A stretch of DNA of 34,069 bases from positions 1 to 34,069 of IMG/VR virus record IMGVR_UViG_3300046722_000215. One strand, written 5' to 3'. How positions within the stretch are numbered: position 1 is the stretch's first letter; each line of letters opens with the position of its first letter. The notes beneath the pieces are model-generated. The model was not told the origin of the DNA and did no database searches. It saw only the letters and a program-made list of their open reading frames with translations. The position numbers and the translations under genes were made by a program. The DNA comes from a virus. Positions 24,861-31,088 of the stretch are shown here, piece by piece.

Positions 24861-24934
24861 TTTTGAGTCGCGGCGTTGACTATCTCCCGAGTGGTTTACG
24901 CCGCGGCTTATCCAGCGTGAAGGGAGCACAAACC
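24861..24934 (+). promoter_or_regulatory. Conserved hairpin leader, copy B
   Basis: This is the second copy of the leader found at 24081. The stem arms CGCGGCGT (24869-24876) and ACGCCGCG (24898-24905) are identical to copy A, the loop differs at two positions, and the ribosome site is the same. The 3' part between stem and ribosome site is less conserved. Confidence 0.65.
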
Positions 24935-25327
24935 ATGCACGTAACGACGCAAGCGGAGCACAAGGCGGCATGTCGGGCTTTAATCGAGCTGGGAACATTG
25001 ATCGCAAACACCAATGCGCGCGTATTGACGAAAGCGGAGCACACGGCGATTTGTCGAGGTCTAAGCGACCGGGGAAAATTGCTCGAGGCGGGGTTTAAGA
25101 GTCTGCGCTTTCTTGTCGAGCCCGCCGATGCGTCCGAGCTTCAGGTAAGCGAAATGCGCATGGCGTTTTTCGCCGGCGCGCTGCATGTATTTGCCAGTAT
25201 TCAATCGATGCTTGAGCTAGGCGCAGAGGCTACCGATAACGACGCCACGCGCATGCGCGCGATTGAGGCCGAGCTCGAGACGTTTGTCGAGCAATTTGAA
25301 GCGAGATTGCGAAAATCTGCCGGCTAA
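24935..25327 (+). CDS. Paralogue 3 of the triplicated family, N-terminal motif doubled
   Basis: The 130-residue protein has the shared core (FFAGALHVFASIQSMLELGAE, ELETFVEQFEAR) and two copies of the N-terminal helix motif: TQAEHKAACRALIELGTLI and TKAEHTAICRGLSDRGKLL. The family thus grew both by gene duplication and by internal duplication. The start is ATG 24935 with GAAGGGAGC; the frame extends upstream through the leader, but that part has no conserved counterpart. The sequence after its stop repeats that after paralogue 2. Confidence 0.75.
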   Translation: MHVTTQAEHKAACRALIELGTLIANTNARVLTKAEHTAICRGLSDRGKLLEAGFKSLRFLVEPADASELQVSEMRMAFFAGALHVFASIQSMLELGAEATDNDATRMRAIEAELETFVEQFEARLRKSAG

Positions 25328-25416
25328 TCGTGGCCTGCAGAGGGCGCGCCGGCCTGGTTTCTTCGTTTTGGCATGGGGGAGCGAGGCCGCGCGGCCTTTG
25401 AGGAAAAGGCGAGTTT

Positions 25417-25440
25417 GCCTGTTGAAAAACATAAACAGGC
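25417..25440. promoter_or_regulatory. Inverted repeat, possible operator
   Basis: GCCTGTT (25417-25423) and AACAGGC (25434-25440) form perfect arms around ten A-rich bases. It lies in the 222-base low-GC gap before the 25550 gene and could be a regulator-binding site or small hairpin. The palindrome AGGCCGCGCGGCCT just upstream (about 25384-25397) lacks a T tract. Confidence 0.4.
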
Positions 25441-25447
25441 GCGTCGA

Positions 25448-25516
25448 ATGTACAGATTACGAGCGGAAAAAATGGGGTTTGCTTTTGGATTGGTTTTCTT
25501 CATTATCTTGCTTTAG
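25448..25516 (+). CDS. Possible 22-residue membrane peptide
   Basis: A short frame encodes MYRLRAEKMGFAFGLVFFII plus LL: a basic start followed by a single hydrophobic helix. A second ATG lies at 25472. The ribosome site is poor and there is no comparative support, so it may be chance. Base composition is lower in GC than the neighbours. Confidence 0.25.
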   Translation: MYRLRAEKMGFAFGLVFFIILL

Positions 25517-25549
25517 CTCTTTTGTCAAAAAATGTCGGAGGCTAACGAA

Positions 25550-25780
25550 ATGAAGATCACGCTCAAGAACACAGACAAAATTGTGGCCGTCGAAAGTCTC
25601 AGTGGCGCAGTGCCGGGCCGCATCTGGGAGGGGCAAACCGATGAGGGGATTTACGTGCAATGCGTGATTACGCGCATCGCGGCGCCGAGCCACGAAAACC
25701 TGGGGCAATTCGAGCGCGAGCTCGAGGAATGCGCGCCGCCGCGGCAAGCGATAGCGTTTCCTTCGTACATGGTGATTTGA
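25550..25780 (+). CDS. Small conserved-type protein, unknown function
   Basis: The 76-residue protein (MKITLKNTDKIVAVE, GRIWEGQTDEGIYVQCVITRIA, then FERELEECAPP) matches a pattern I have seen in many phage small proteins of unknown role: a beta-rich start, a RIWEG turn and a FERxL helix. ATG 25550 is chosen over 25532 because GGAGG at 25537-25541 is eight bases upstream of it. Its stop overlaps the excisionase start (TGATG). Confidence 0.7.
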   Translation: MKITLKNTDKIVAVESLSGAVPGRIWEGQTDEGIYVQCVITRIAAPSHENLGQFERELEECAPPRQAIAFPSYMVI

Positions 25781-26052
25781 TGCCCGATATTGCCGAGCAA
25801 TTAGAGTCGCGCCGCGGCGCCATGAAATTGTCAGAATTCGCCGCGACCATGGGCGTTTGCTATATGACCGCGTATCGATGGGTGCGAAATGCCGGCCTGC
25901 CGGCGACCAAAATTGCGGGCACTCACTGGGTTGACCCGCATAAGGCCGCGGCCTGGTGGCGCGCGCACTCGATGGCTGTGGTTAAACCGCCGCAAACAGC
26001 GCGCCGGCGGGGGAGGGCCGCCGGCGAGAAGAGGGTGAGCGATGCGGCGTAA
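25780..26052 (+). CDS. Excisionase-like / MerR-type helix-turn-helix protein
   Basis: The 90-residue protein has a winged helix-turn-helix of the excisionase type: KLSEFAATMGVCYMTAYRWV, then GLPATKIAGTHWVDPHKAAAWW, followed by a basic Ala/Arg tail. Such proteins bend DNA at att sites and tip the integrase toward excision. Its place directly convergent with the integrase gene (four bases between the ends) supports this. ATG 25780 overlaps the previous stop. A plain transcription factor is the alternative. Confidence 0.72.
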   Translation: MPDIAEQLESRRGAMKLSEFAATMGVCYMTAYRWVRNAGLPATKIAGTHWVDPHKAAAWWRAHSMAVVKPPQTARRRGRAAGEKRVSDAA

Positions 26053-26056
26053 AAAA

Positions 26057-27430
26057 TCAATCGCCGAATGCGGAGGCGAAAACCTGGTTGATTTTTTCGC
26101 GCGCTTTGCCTTCCGCGATAGTGCTCAGGTAACCGTTGGTGGTGCGCAGGTCGGCGTGCCCGGCAATATCTTTCACGGTGCCAGGGTCGGCGCCGTTGTG
26201 CAGGGCCAGGGTTACGAACGAGTGGCGGAATTTGTGAATGCTCCACTGCCGGCACTCGAGGCGCGTGCAGGGCTCATTGCCGGGCGCCGCCTGGCGGCAT
26301 TTGAGGCGCTTGGCGCAGGCGTCGCAGCGATGGCAGCGGCAATGCCGGCAACGGCCGCAGGGGGCCAGACAAGCGTCGCAGGCGCCGCAGTTCAAGCCGG
26401 CGTGGCAGATGGCGGTGCGGATCTTGGTGCGCAGGCTGAAATCGGGATTGCCATTGGCGGTAGGGAACACAAAACGATCGTGGGGATGACTCTCGCGCCA
26501 GGCCTGGAGGCGCCCGAGCAGGCCATCGGACAAGGGAATGCCGAGCTCGCGATCCCGGCGCGCCTTGGTGCGGAAGGTTTCTTTTCGGACCCGGCCATGC
26601 ACGCGCAAAGTAACTTCGCGGTTGTCGAGTTTGCGGATAAAGCCGGCCTTGAGGTCGATCACATCCCACGTGAGATAGGCGAGCTCTTTGTTGCGCAGGC
26701 CGGTTTTCAAATACATTTCGGCGATCAGCGCCAGGCGGCCGTATTTACGCGGCCGCGCGTTGAGGAAAGCCAGAAACCGGGCCGCATCTTCTGCGCTGTA
26801 GCTCGATTTCGAGTGCTTGGGCGCCGGCGGCCGGTACTCGCTCAGGAGCTCGGCGAGCGCTTTGTCGGTATAGCGCAAAACGGCGCTCACGGCGATATAA
26901 CGCCCGGCGATGGTTTGGGCGTGCAGGCCGCGGCGTCGCAGGCCGGCGAGATAAGCGACCAGAACGGCCGCGGTGACGTCTTTGGAGTGGCCGGCGCCCG
27001 TGACGCTAATAAACTCGCTTACCGCGCGGCGGTAGCTTTCGCCCGTCTCGTCGGCGGTGTGTTTGCCTTTGGCCTGGCGGGCGGCGCAAAAAGTTTCCAT
27101 CTGCTCGAGCAAGGGCGGTTTTGCCTGGGGCGCGACAGGCAGGGGGGCGCCGGCCAGGCGGGCCGCACGGGTGAGGTTCACGTGCGCCACGCGGGCGTCG
27201 TAGAGGGCCGCGGCCTGGGCGTAGGTATCGCCGCCCGGCTCGTATTGCGTCTTGCGGTTTTCGAAACGGCGGATTTGGTAGCTACCCAAATCGAGCACGT
27301 CGGGGCCGAAGAATTGCGGGTCGGCGTCCATGCGCTGTTCCCAGTTGCGATGTTTGCCGGGGATGACGCGGCGGCGTTCCCAACCTTTAGCGGTGCGCAC
27401 GCTGCGCAGAAGGACCACGGTATGTTTCAA
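26057..27430 (-). CDS. int: Tyrosine recombinase (phage integrase) with Cys-rich insert
   Basis: This 457-residue enzyme would integrate the phage at a chromosomal att site. The full catalytic set is visible: R246 (TGLRNKEL), K289 (FRTKARRD), H399 and R402 (HKFRHSF), H425 (IAGHADL) and Y434 (TNGYL). The N-terminal 100 residues are an arm-binding-like domain and 105-205 the core-binding domain. Between K289 and H399 there are 13 cysteines from 342 to 393, after GLNCG, probably binding zinc. It begins with a TTG at 27430 (minus strand) with AGGAG seven bases upstream. The long + strand frame over it is a shadow. Confidence 0.93.
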   Translation of the reverse strand: MKHTVVLLRSVRTAKGWERRRVIPGKHRNWEQRMDADPQFFGPDVLDLGSYQIRRFENRKTQYEPGGDTYAQAAALYDARVAHVNLTRAARLAGAPLPVAPQAKPPLLEQMETFCAARQAKGKHTADETGESYRRAVSEFISVTGAGHSKDVTAAVLVAYLAGLRRRGLHAQTIAGRYIAVSAVLRYTDKALAELLSEYRPPAPKHSKSSYSAEDAARFLAFLNARPRKYGRLALIAEMYLKTGLRNKELAYLTWDVIDLKAGFIRKLDNREVTLRVHGRVRKETFRTKARRDRELGIPLSDGLLGRLQAWRESHPHDRFVFPTANGNPDFSLRTKIRTAICHAGLNCGACDACLAPCGRCRHCRCHRCDACAKRLKCRQAAPGNEPCTRLECRQWSIHKFRHSFVTLALHNGADPGTVKDIAGHADLRTTNGYLSTIAEGKAREKINQVFASAFGD

Positions 27431-27456
27431 CTTGTTTCTCCTGTTTTTAGTTCGAC

Positions 27457-27708
27457 AAAACTCTACAACGAGTCTACAACAGGCAAAACGCTCTCTGCAA
27501 CCTATTCATTTATTAGGGTTTCCGGCGTGGGGTTCGTTAATGCGCCACAACGCCAGCACACGGTTTATAGAGCGTCTTTAGAATCAGTTAAACTAATGGA
27601 AAATCAGTCATTTGCGGCTTTAACTGTTCTTAACTTGTTTTGCTGTTTTTGCCTCATTTTCACCCTTTCTCGACCTAAAACTCTACAACAGAGCGAAAAC
27701 TCTACAAC
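27457..27708. other. Putative attP with paired arm-type repeats
   Basis: AAAACTCTACAAC occurs at 27457-27469, 27677-27689 and 27696-27708, and a variant ending GTCTACAAC at 27470-27480. They form two pairs in the same orientation, 11 and 19 bases apart, flanking about 195 bases of lower-GC DNA next to the integrase start. The middle contains CAGTTAAA (27585-27592) and TTTAACTG (27619-27626), an inverted repeat with a 26-base loop, a candidate core. Integrase arm sites are typically paired direct repeats beside a core. The core cannot be fixed without an attB. Repressor operators are an alternative. Confidence 0.55.
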
Positions 27709-27753
27709 GGCGCCGCGGTAAAAAGCCGGTTTCTACAGGGAGGAATTTGCTGC

Positions 27754-28497
27754 ATGGAAAACGTTCAAAATATCGCCGATGCTGCCGCCGGCGGGCGCCA
27801 ACTTGAAGCCTTTGTGGGCCTACTCCTGGCCGCCCGCAGAGTGCTCTTTTGGGTCTGCTATTGCCGGGCCGGCGCGAGTCTCTTGTATTGCTCTTGTTGC
27901 GATGCCGAGCTCGACGAGCATCGCGCCGCCCAAGGGCACGCGCCCAATTGTCCGGTGGGCGGCCTGGCACATGCGGTGGAGGAAATCTATCGGCGCGTAT
28001 CGATTGAGACACTGGCGGCCATCTGGCCGCTCGATGCCGCCGACGCGTGGAGTTATGAGACAGATAACGCGCCGAGGAAACCGCCGGCCAGGGCGGCGGC
28101 GGCCGGCGCCGTGCCTGTCGACCTGGCGCCTAATACGCTCGAGGATTTTGGCGAACCGTGGCTAGTTGGTGAGGATGGTGCGTTAGTGGAAGAGGGCGAG
28201 GCCTGGGGGGGGTCGAACGGGCGAACGGTGATAGACCGCAACCGGCAATTGATGCCGGCCAATTTCGAGCAGGCGCGCCGTATCGCCGCGGCCGTGAACC
28301 TTTGCGCCGGCGCGCCGACGGAAGCGCTCGAGCGCGCCTTTATAGAGATTGCCGCGGCCACGCCGCAATGGGCGCTTTTGGCGCTCGATGTTTCTAATTT
28401 GCATCGCGGGCACTTGGCCGCGATTCGCGATTTTATCGATGGAGTGGTGAAAGAGGCGGCCAGGCCGGCGCCGCCCGAGTACGGCCGGCCGCAATAG
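27754..28497 (+). CDS. First gene of the rightward early operon, unknown function
   Basis: The 247-residue protein has an N-terminal Cys-containing part (WVCYCRAG, YCSCCDAELDEH, HAPNCP) that could bind metal, an Ala/Pro linker, and a helical C-terminal part with RQLMPANFEQARRIAAAVNLCAGAPTEALERAF, a pattern found in phage early proteins of unknown role. GGGAGGAA about 10 bases upstream supports ATG 27754. It is divergent from the integrase across the attP-like segment. Confidence 0.72.
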   Translation: MENVQNIADAAAGGRQLEAFVGLLLAARRVLFWVCYCRAGASLLYCSCCDAELDEHRAAQGHAPNCPVGGLAHAVEEIYRRVSIETLAAIWPLDAADAWSYETDNAPRKPPARAAAAGAVPVDLAPNTLEDFGEPWLVGEDGALVEEGEAWGGSNGRTVIDRNRQLMPANFEQARRIAAAVNLCAGAPTEALERAFIEIAAATPQWALLALDVSNLHRGHLAAIRDFIDGVVKEAARPAPPEYGRPQ

Positions 28498-28527
28498 GGG
28501 GGCGCCATACATCAAGCTATCGCCGGC

Positions 28528-28803
28528 GTGTGTCGTTATTGCCGTTGTACTGAGGCGAATCCTTGCCATTTGCCCGACGGCGAGGCCTGCAACTGGTTCG
28601 ACTCGACGCGCACGTTATGCTCGGGGCCGGCTTGCCTGGCGGCTCATTTTCGCGAGCTCGAGCGCGAGCGCCGGCGACAGGCGGCGCCAGGGCCTCGGCG
28701 CCGTTCGCCGGCCGAGATATTCGCTTTGCAAAAACAAGAGCAGCGAGCGCGCCGGCGGCGGGCTTACCTGGCGCGCCAGGTTCACAAAAACGCAGGGAAA
28801 TGA
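28528..28803 (+). CDS. Small Cys-rich protein, unknown function
   Basis: The 91-residue protein has seven cysteines in the first 36 residues (CRYCRCTE, NPC, EAC, LC, PAC), typical of a small zinc-binding domain I recognise from phage proteins of unknown role, then a long Arg-rich helix. The start is uncertain: GTG 28528 lacks a ribosome site, whereas an in-frame ATA at 28507 follows GGGGGG (28497-28502) by four bases. A non-standard start is possible. Confidence 0.65.
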   Translation: MCRYCRCTEANPCHLPDGEACNWFDSTRTLCSGPACLAAHFRELERERRRQAAPGPRRRSPAEIFALQKQEQRARRRRAYLARQVHKNAGK

Positions 28804-28804
28804 A

Positions 28805-29002
28805 ATGCCGCAGCATTACACGCGTAATACGGTTTCGGTTTCGGTATGGTGCCAGGTTTGCCGCAAGGAAACCATGCATCGCGTCGACGACAAGCGCCGC
28901 GGGCCATGCCTTGAATGCCTGGTCGAGCGTACGCGTACGGCGGCCTTGCGGCGCCTGGCCGAGAAACAACCACAACCGAAGCAGGGAGATTTATTTCAAT
29001 GA
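28805..29002 (+). CDS. Small zinc-ribbon protein
   Basis: The 65-residue protein MPQHYTRNTVSVSVWCQVCR, then HRVDDKRRGPCLEC, has C16, C19, C35 and C38 (plus H25), a four-Cys zinc ribbon of a type common in phage early regions. The YTRNTV start and RRGPCLEC motif are stereotyped; function is unknown. It begins one base after the previous stop and overlaps the next gene by ATGA. Confidence 0.75.
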   Translation: MPQHYTRNTVSVSVWCQVCRKETMHRVDDKRRGPCLECLVERTRTAALRRLAEKQPQPKQGDLFQ

Positions 29003-29394
29003 CCGAGAAAAACGCCAGTATGACCGAGCCGGCGCCGATCAATCTCACTAACGTCTCGCGCGGCGCCGCGCTCGAGGCCTTTGCGCATGATCTTGGGCTC
29101 GTGCTCGAGAATATTGCCGACCTGACTACATCGGCGACGGCCAAACGCTCGATTACGCTCAAGGTCGATTTCACGCCGACGCCTGACCGAGTGAAAGTAG
29201 ACACGAGTTTTTCGTGTACCACTAAACTGGCCGGCATGGACGCGCGCCCTGGGCAAATGTTTATCGCGCGGCGCCAGGGCGGCGGCTTTGTGGCGCTCGA
29301 TGACGACCCGCGGCAAATGGCTTTATGGCCGGCGCCGGCGCCGCTCGAATCGAACACCATCGAATTTAAGCCGGCCACAACTAAAACCAATTGA
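28999..29394 (+). CDS. Conserved-type phage early protein, unknown function
   Basis: The 131-residue protein (INLTNVSRGAALEAFAHDL, VLENIADLTTSATAKRSITL, then STKLA-like CTTKLAG) fits a family usually found next to DUF2303-type genes in phages. ATG 28999 has GGGAG upstream and overlaps the previous stop. The longer frame from 28915 lies within the previous gene and is rejected. The next gene fits the same pairing. Confidence 0.65.
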   Translation: MTEKNASMTEPAPINLTNVSRGAALEAFAHDLGLVLENIADLTTSATAKRSITLKVDFTPTPDRVKVDTSFSCTTKLAGMDARPGQMFIARRQGGGFVALDDDPRQMALWPAPAPLESNTIEFKPATTKTN

Positions 29395-29412
29395 CGGAAG
29401 GGAGCGAACGAA

Positions 29413-30159
29413 ATGCACGAGTGGTTGGGGTATCTTTTAGACCGTTTGAAGAATGAACGGCCGGTGGTTTGGGATGTTGACGGGCAAACCTATGCCGTGC
29501 AAGAGAACGGCACGTTAGGCGCCGCGGTGCGTGACCTGGCGCCGCAATGGATTAAACCAACGTTCGAAGCATCGACGCTCGGCGTCCTGGCCGAGCTCTA
29601 TCGCGCGCGTCTCGATGACTTTGAGCCCGATAGCGCGTTTCACGTGGTCGACTATCGTAACGTGCGCCTGATTAGGCTCAAGGCCGACGAGTACGGCCGC
29701 CGGCACGTCTACGCGCAAGCGAAGTACGGCGACGAAACAGCTTTCCGGTTTAATCAATTTCAGGCGCCTGACAAATTTATGATCGATTTCCGCAGTTCGT
29801 TTTTTTGGAACGACGAGGCGGTGAAAGTTTGCACGCTGGTTTCGCATCTTGAGAGTTCGCACAGTATCTCGGTGGCCGATGATGGCTTGAGCCAAAAAAT
29901 CGAGATTACGCAAGAGACGCGCGCCGGCAAAATCCCAGTGACGTTGCCGGCCGAGGGCGTGCCGTTGATTCCGTGGCGCACGTTTCGCGAGGCGGCGCCC
30001 GTCGAGAATCGTTTTCTTTTGCGCCTGGCCGCGGGCGCCAAAGATGCGCCGCCCAACGTGGCACTTTTCGAAATCGATCAGAAATGGAAACTAGATACCG
30101 TTTTGAGCGTGGCCGCCTGGTTGCATGAGCAATTGCCCGAGGCGAGAGTAATTGCGTGA
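29413..30159 (+). CDS. DUF2303 / YfdQ-like early protein (tentative)
   Basis: The 248-residue protein is mixed alpha/beta, with segments such as FHVVDYRNVRLIRLKADEYG, PDKFMIDFRSSFFWNDEAVKV and IPWRTFREAAPVENRFLLRL. Length, composition and the upstream partner resemble the DUF2303 family of phage early proteins, often near recombination or replication genes, function unknown. GGAAGGGAG precedes ATG 29413. The family call is from memory of neighbourhood and pattern, so low certainty. Confidence 0.5.
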   Translation: MHEWLGYLLDRLKNERPVVWDVDGQTYAVQENGTLGAAVRDLAPQWIKPTFEASTLGVLAELYRARLDDFEPDSAFHVVDYRNVRLIRLKADEYGRRHVYAQAKYGDETAFRFNQFQAPDKFMIDFRSSFFWNDEAVKVCTLVSHLESSHSISVADDGLSQKIEITQETRAGKIPVTLPAEGVPLIPWRTFREAAPVENRFLLRLAAGAKDAPPNVALFEIDQKWKLDTVLSVAAWLHEQLPEARVIA

Positions 30160-30365
30160 GAGTGGAGATTGATACTGAAAAACAAATGCTTGTTATCGAT
30201 GGCGTGCGCTTTAGCCGTGAGGTGCTGTTGGGAATAACTCGGCCAGATAATGACAACCTATATCAGTTTCGACGCACAGGGAGCGGACAAGACGTGATCC
30301 TAATGGCATACAGGCTCGTTGATGGTGTTCTCAATCCGACGACGGTATTGAACGATGGACGTTAA
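30156..30365 (+). CDS. Small protein, unknown function
   Basis: The 69-residue protein is beta-rich (VEIDTEKQMLVIDGVRFSREVL, YQFRRTGSGQDVILMAYRL). It starts at a GTG overlapping the previous stop (GTGA) and is therefore probably coupled to it. No motif is recognisable. Its GC content is lower than that of the neighbours. Confidence 0.6.
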   Translation: MRVEIDTEKQMLVIDGVRFSREVLLGITRPDNDNLYQFRRTGSGQDVILMAYRLVDGVLNPTTVLNDGR

Positions 30366-30393
30366 AAAGGGTTCCATGCGAAAAAAGGATTCT

Positions 30394-30606
30394 ATGCGTG
30401 AATACAAAGTGTATTTGAAAGGTGAAACAGATCCGCTCATAGTGCGCGCTGACGATGTGAATCTAGTTTCGGCCGAGGGTCCGAGCGTGGGCGTCTTTTT
30501 GAATTTCTGGCAGTTTGCCGGTGACGCCGAGGCGGCCGGCTCGCACGATGATGTGACGGTGGCCGCGGTGCCGCTTGATGAGGTGCGCTATGTGCTTTCA
30601 GTGTGA
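30394..30606 (+). CDS. Small protein with duplicated start region
   Basis: The 70-residue protein begins MREYKVYLKGETDPLIVRAD and is beta-rich; function unknown. Three in-frame ATGs exist (30355, 30376, 30394). The last two each follow an almost identical AAGG(G/A)TTC(C/T) ribosome site by four bases, a tandem 18-bp duplication of the start region. ATG 30394 gives the simplest protein; 30376 adds six residues and 30355 overlaps the previous gene. Confidence 0.6.
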   Translation: MREYKVYLKGETDPLIVRADDVNLVSAEGPSVGVFLNFWQFAGDAEAAGSHDDVTVAAVPLDEVRYVLSV

Positions 30607-30613
30607 GGAAACG

Positions 30614-30811
30614 ATGCGGCCGACAAGTGAGCTTTCGCCGGTGTTGAGAGGTCGGCCGGTTGGTAAAAAAAGCATACGTATGGCCGTTTATGGCGATCGC
30701 TACGGGGTATCGTGGCGAGTGGTTCGGCGCGTGGGGCTCGAGCAATTAATACGTTGCAAAGATGACGACGCGCGGCGCGTGCTTTTGAATGCTGTAAACC
30801 GCAGGCGATGA
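30614..30811 (+). CDS. Small basic protein, unknown function
   Basis: The 65-residue basic protein (RPTSELSPVLRGRPVGKKS, YGVSWRVVRRVGLEQLIRCK) has no recognised domain. GAGGA four bases before ATG 30614 decides the start over the upstream TTG at 30575. It may bind nucleic acid, judging only from charge. Confidence 0.55.
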   Translation: MRPTSELSPVLRGRPVGKKSIRMAVYGDRYGVSWRVVRRVGLEQLIRCKDDDARRVLLNAVNRRR

Positions 30812-30812
30812 A

Positions 30813-31076
30813 ATGCCTTTAGTATGCATGCCGGCCGATTGGTCGACGGTGGGCACATTGGTGGCCGTGAGCGAATGGTTACGGCGCGAGAGCGGCGCTC
30901 TTTGTGTGCTCGTGATTCGCGTCAATGATTCGACCCTGGCCGCGGATCCTGGCCTGGCGCCGGCCGATGCGTTGGCCTTGATTGAGGAATATGCGCCCGG
31001 CCTGGCCGCGGAGCTCGAGCAGGCGCGCCAGCAAAAACGCGGCGCTTGTTTGAAATTCGAGGGCGGGCCGCGCTAA
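30813..31076 (+). CDS. Small helical protein, unknown function
   Basis: The 87-residue protein starts one base after the previous stop. A beta strand (ALCVLVIRVNDST) is followed by Ala/Leu-rich helices (DALALIEEYAPGLAAELEQARQQK). I recognise no motif. It precedes the initiator-like gene by 12 bases and likely shares its message. Confidence 0.6.
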   Translation: MPLVCMPADWSTVGTLVAVSEWLRRESGALCVLVIRVNDSTLAADPGLAPADALALIEEYAPGLAAELEQARQQKRGACLKFEGGPR

Positions 31077-31088
31077 GGGGTACAGGTT

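Noticed and set aside
27520-27560. tRNA-like GGGGTTCGTT as an attP core from a tRNA gene end
   Set aside because: The T-loop match is partial and no acceptor stem or CCA-side pairing follows.
26042-27721. Long + strand open frame (559 residues)
   Set aside because: It is antisense to the integrase, whose complete catalytic set, ribosome site and length are convincing. High GC makes long shadow frames common; the shadow has no recognisable domain.
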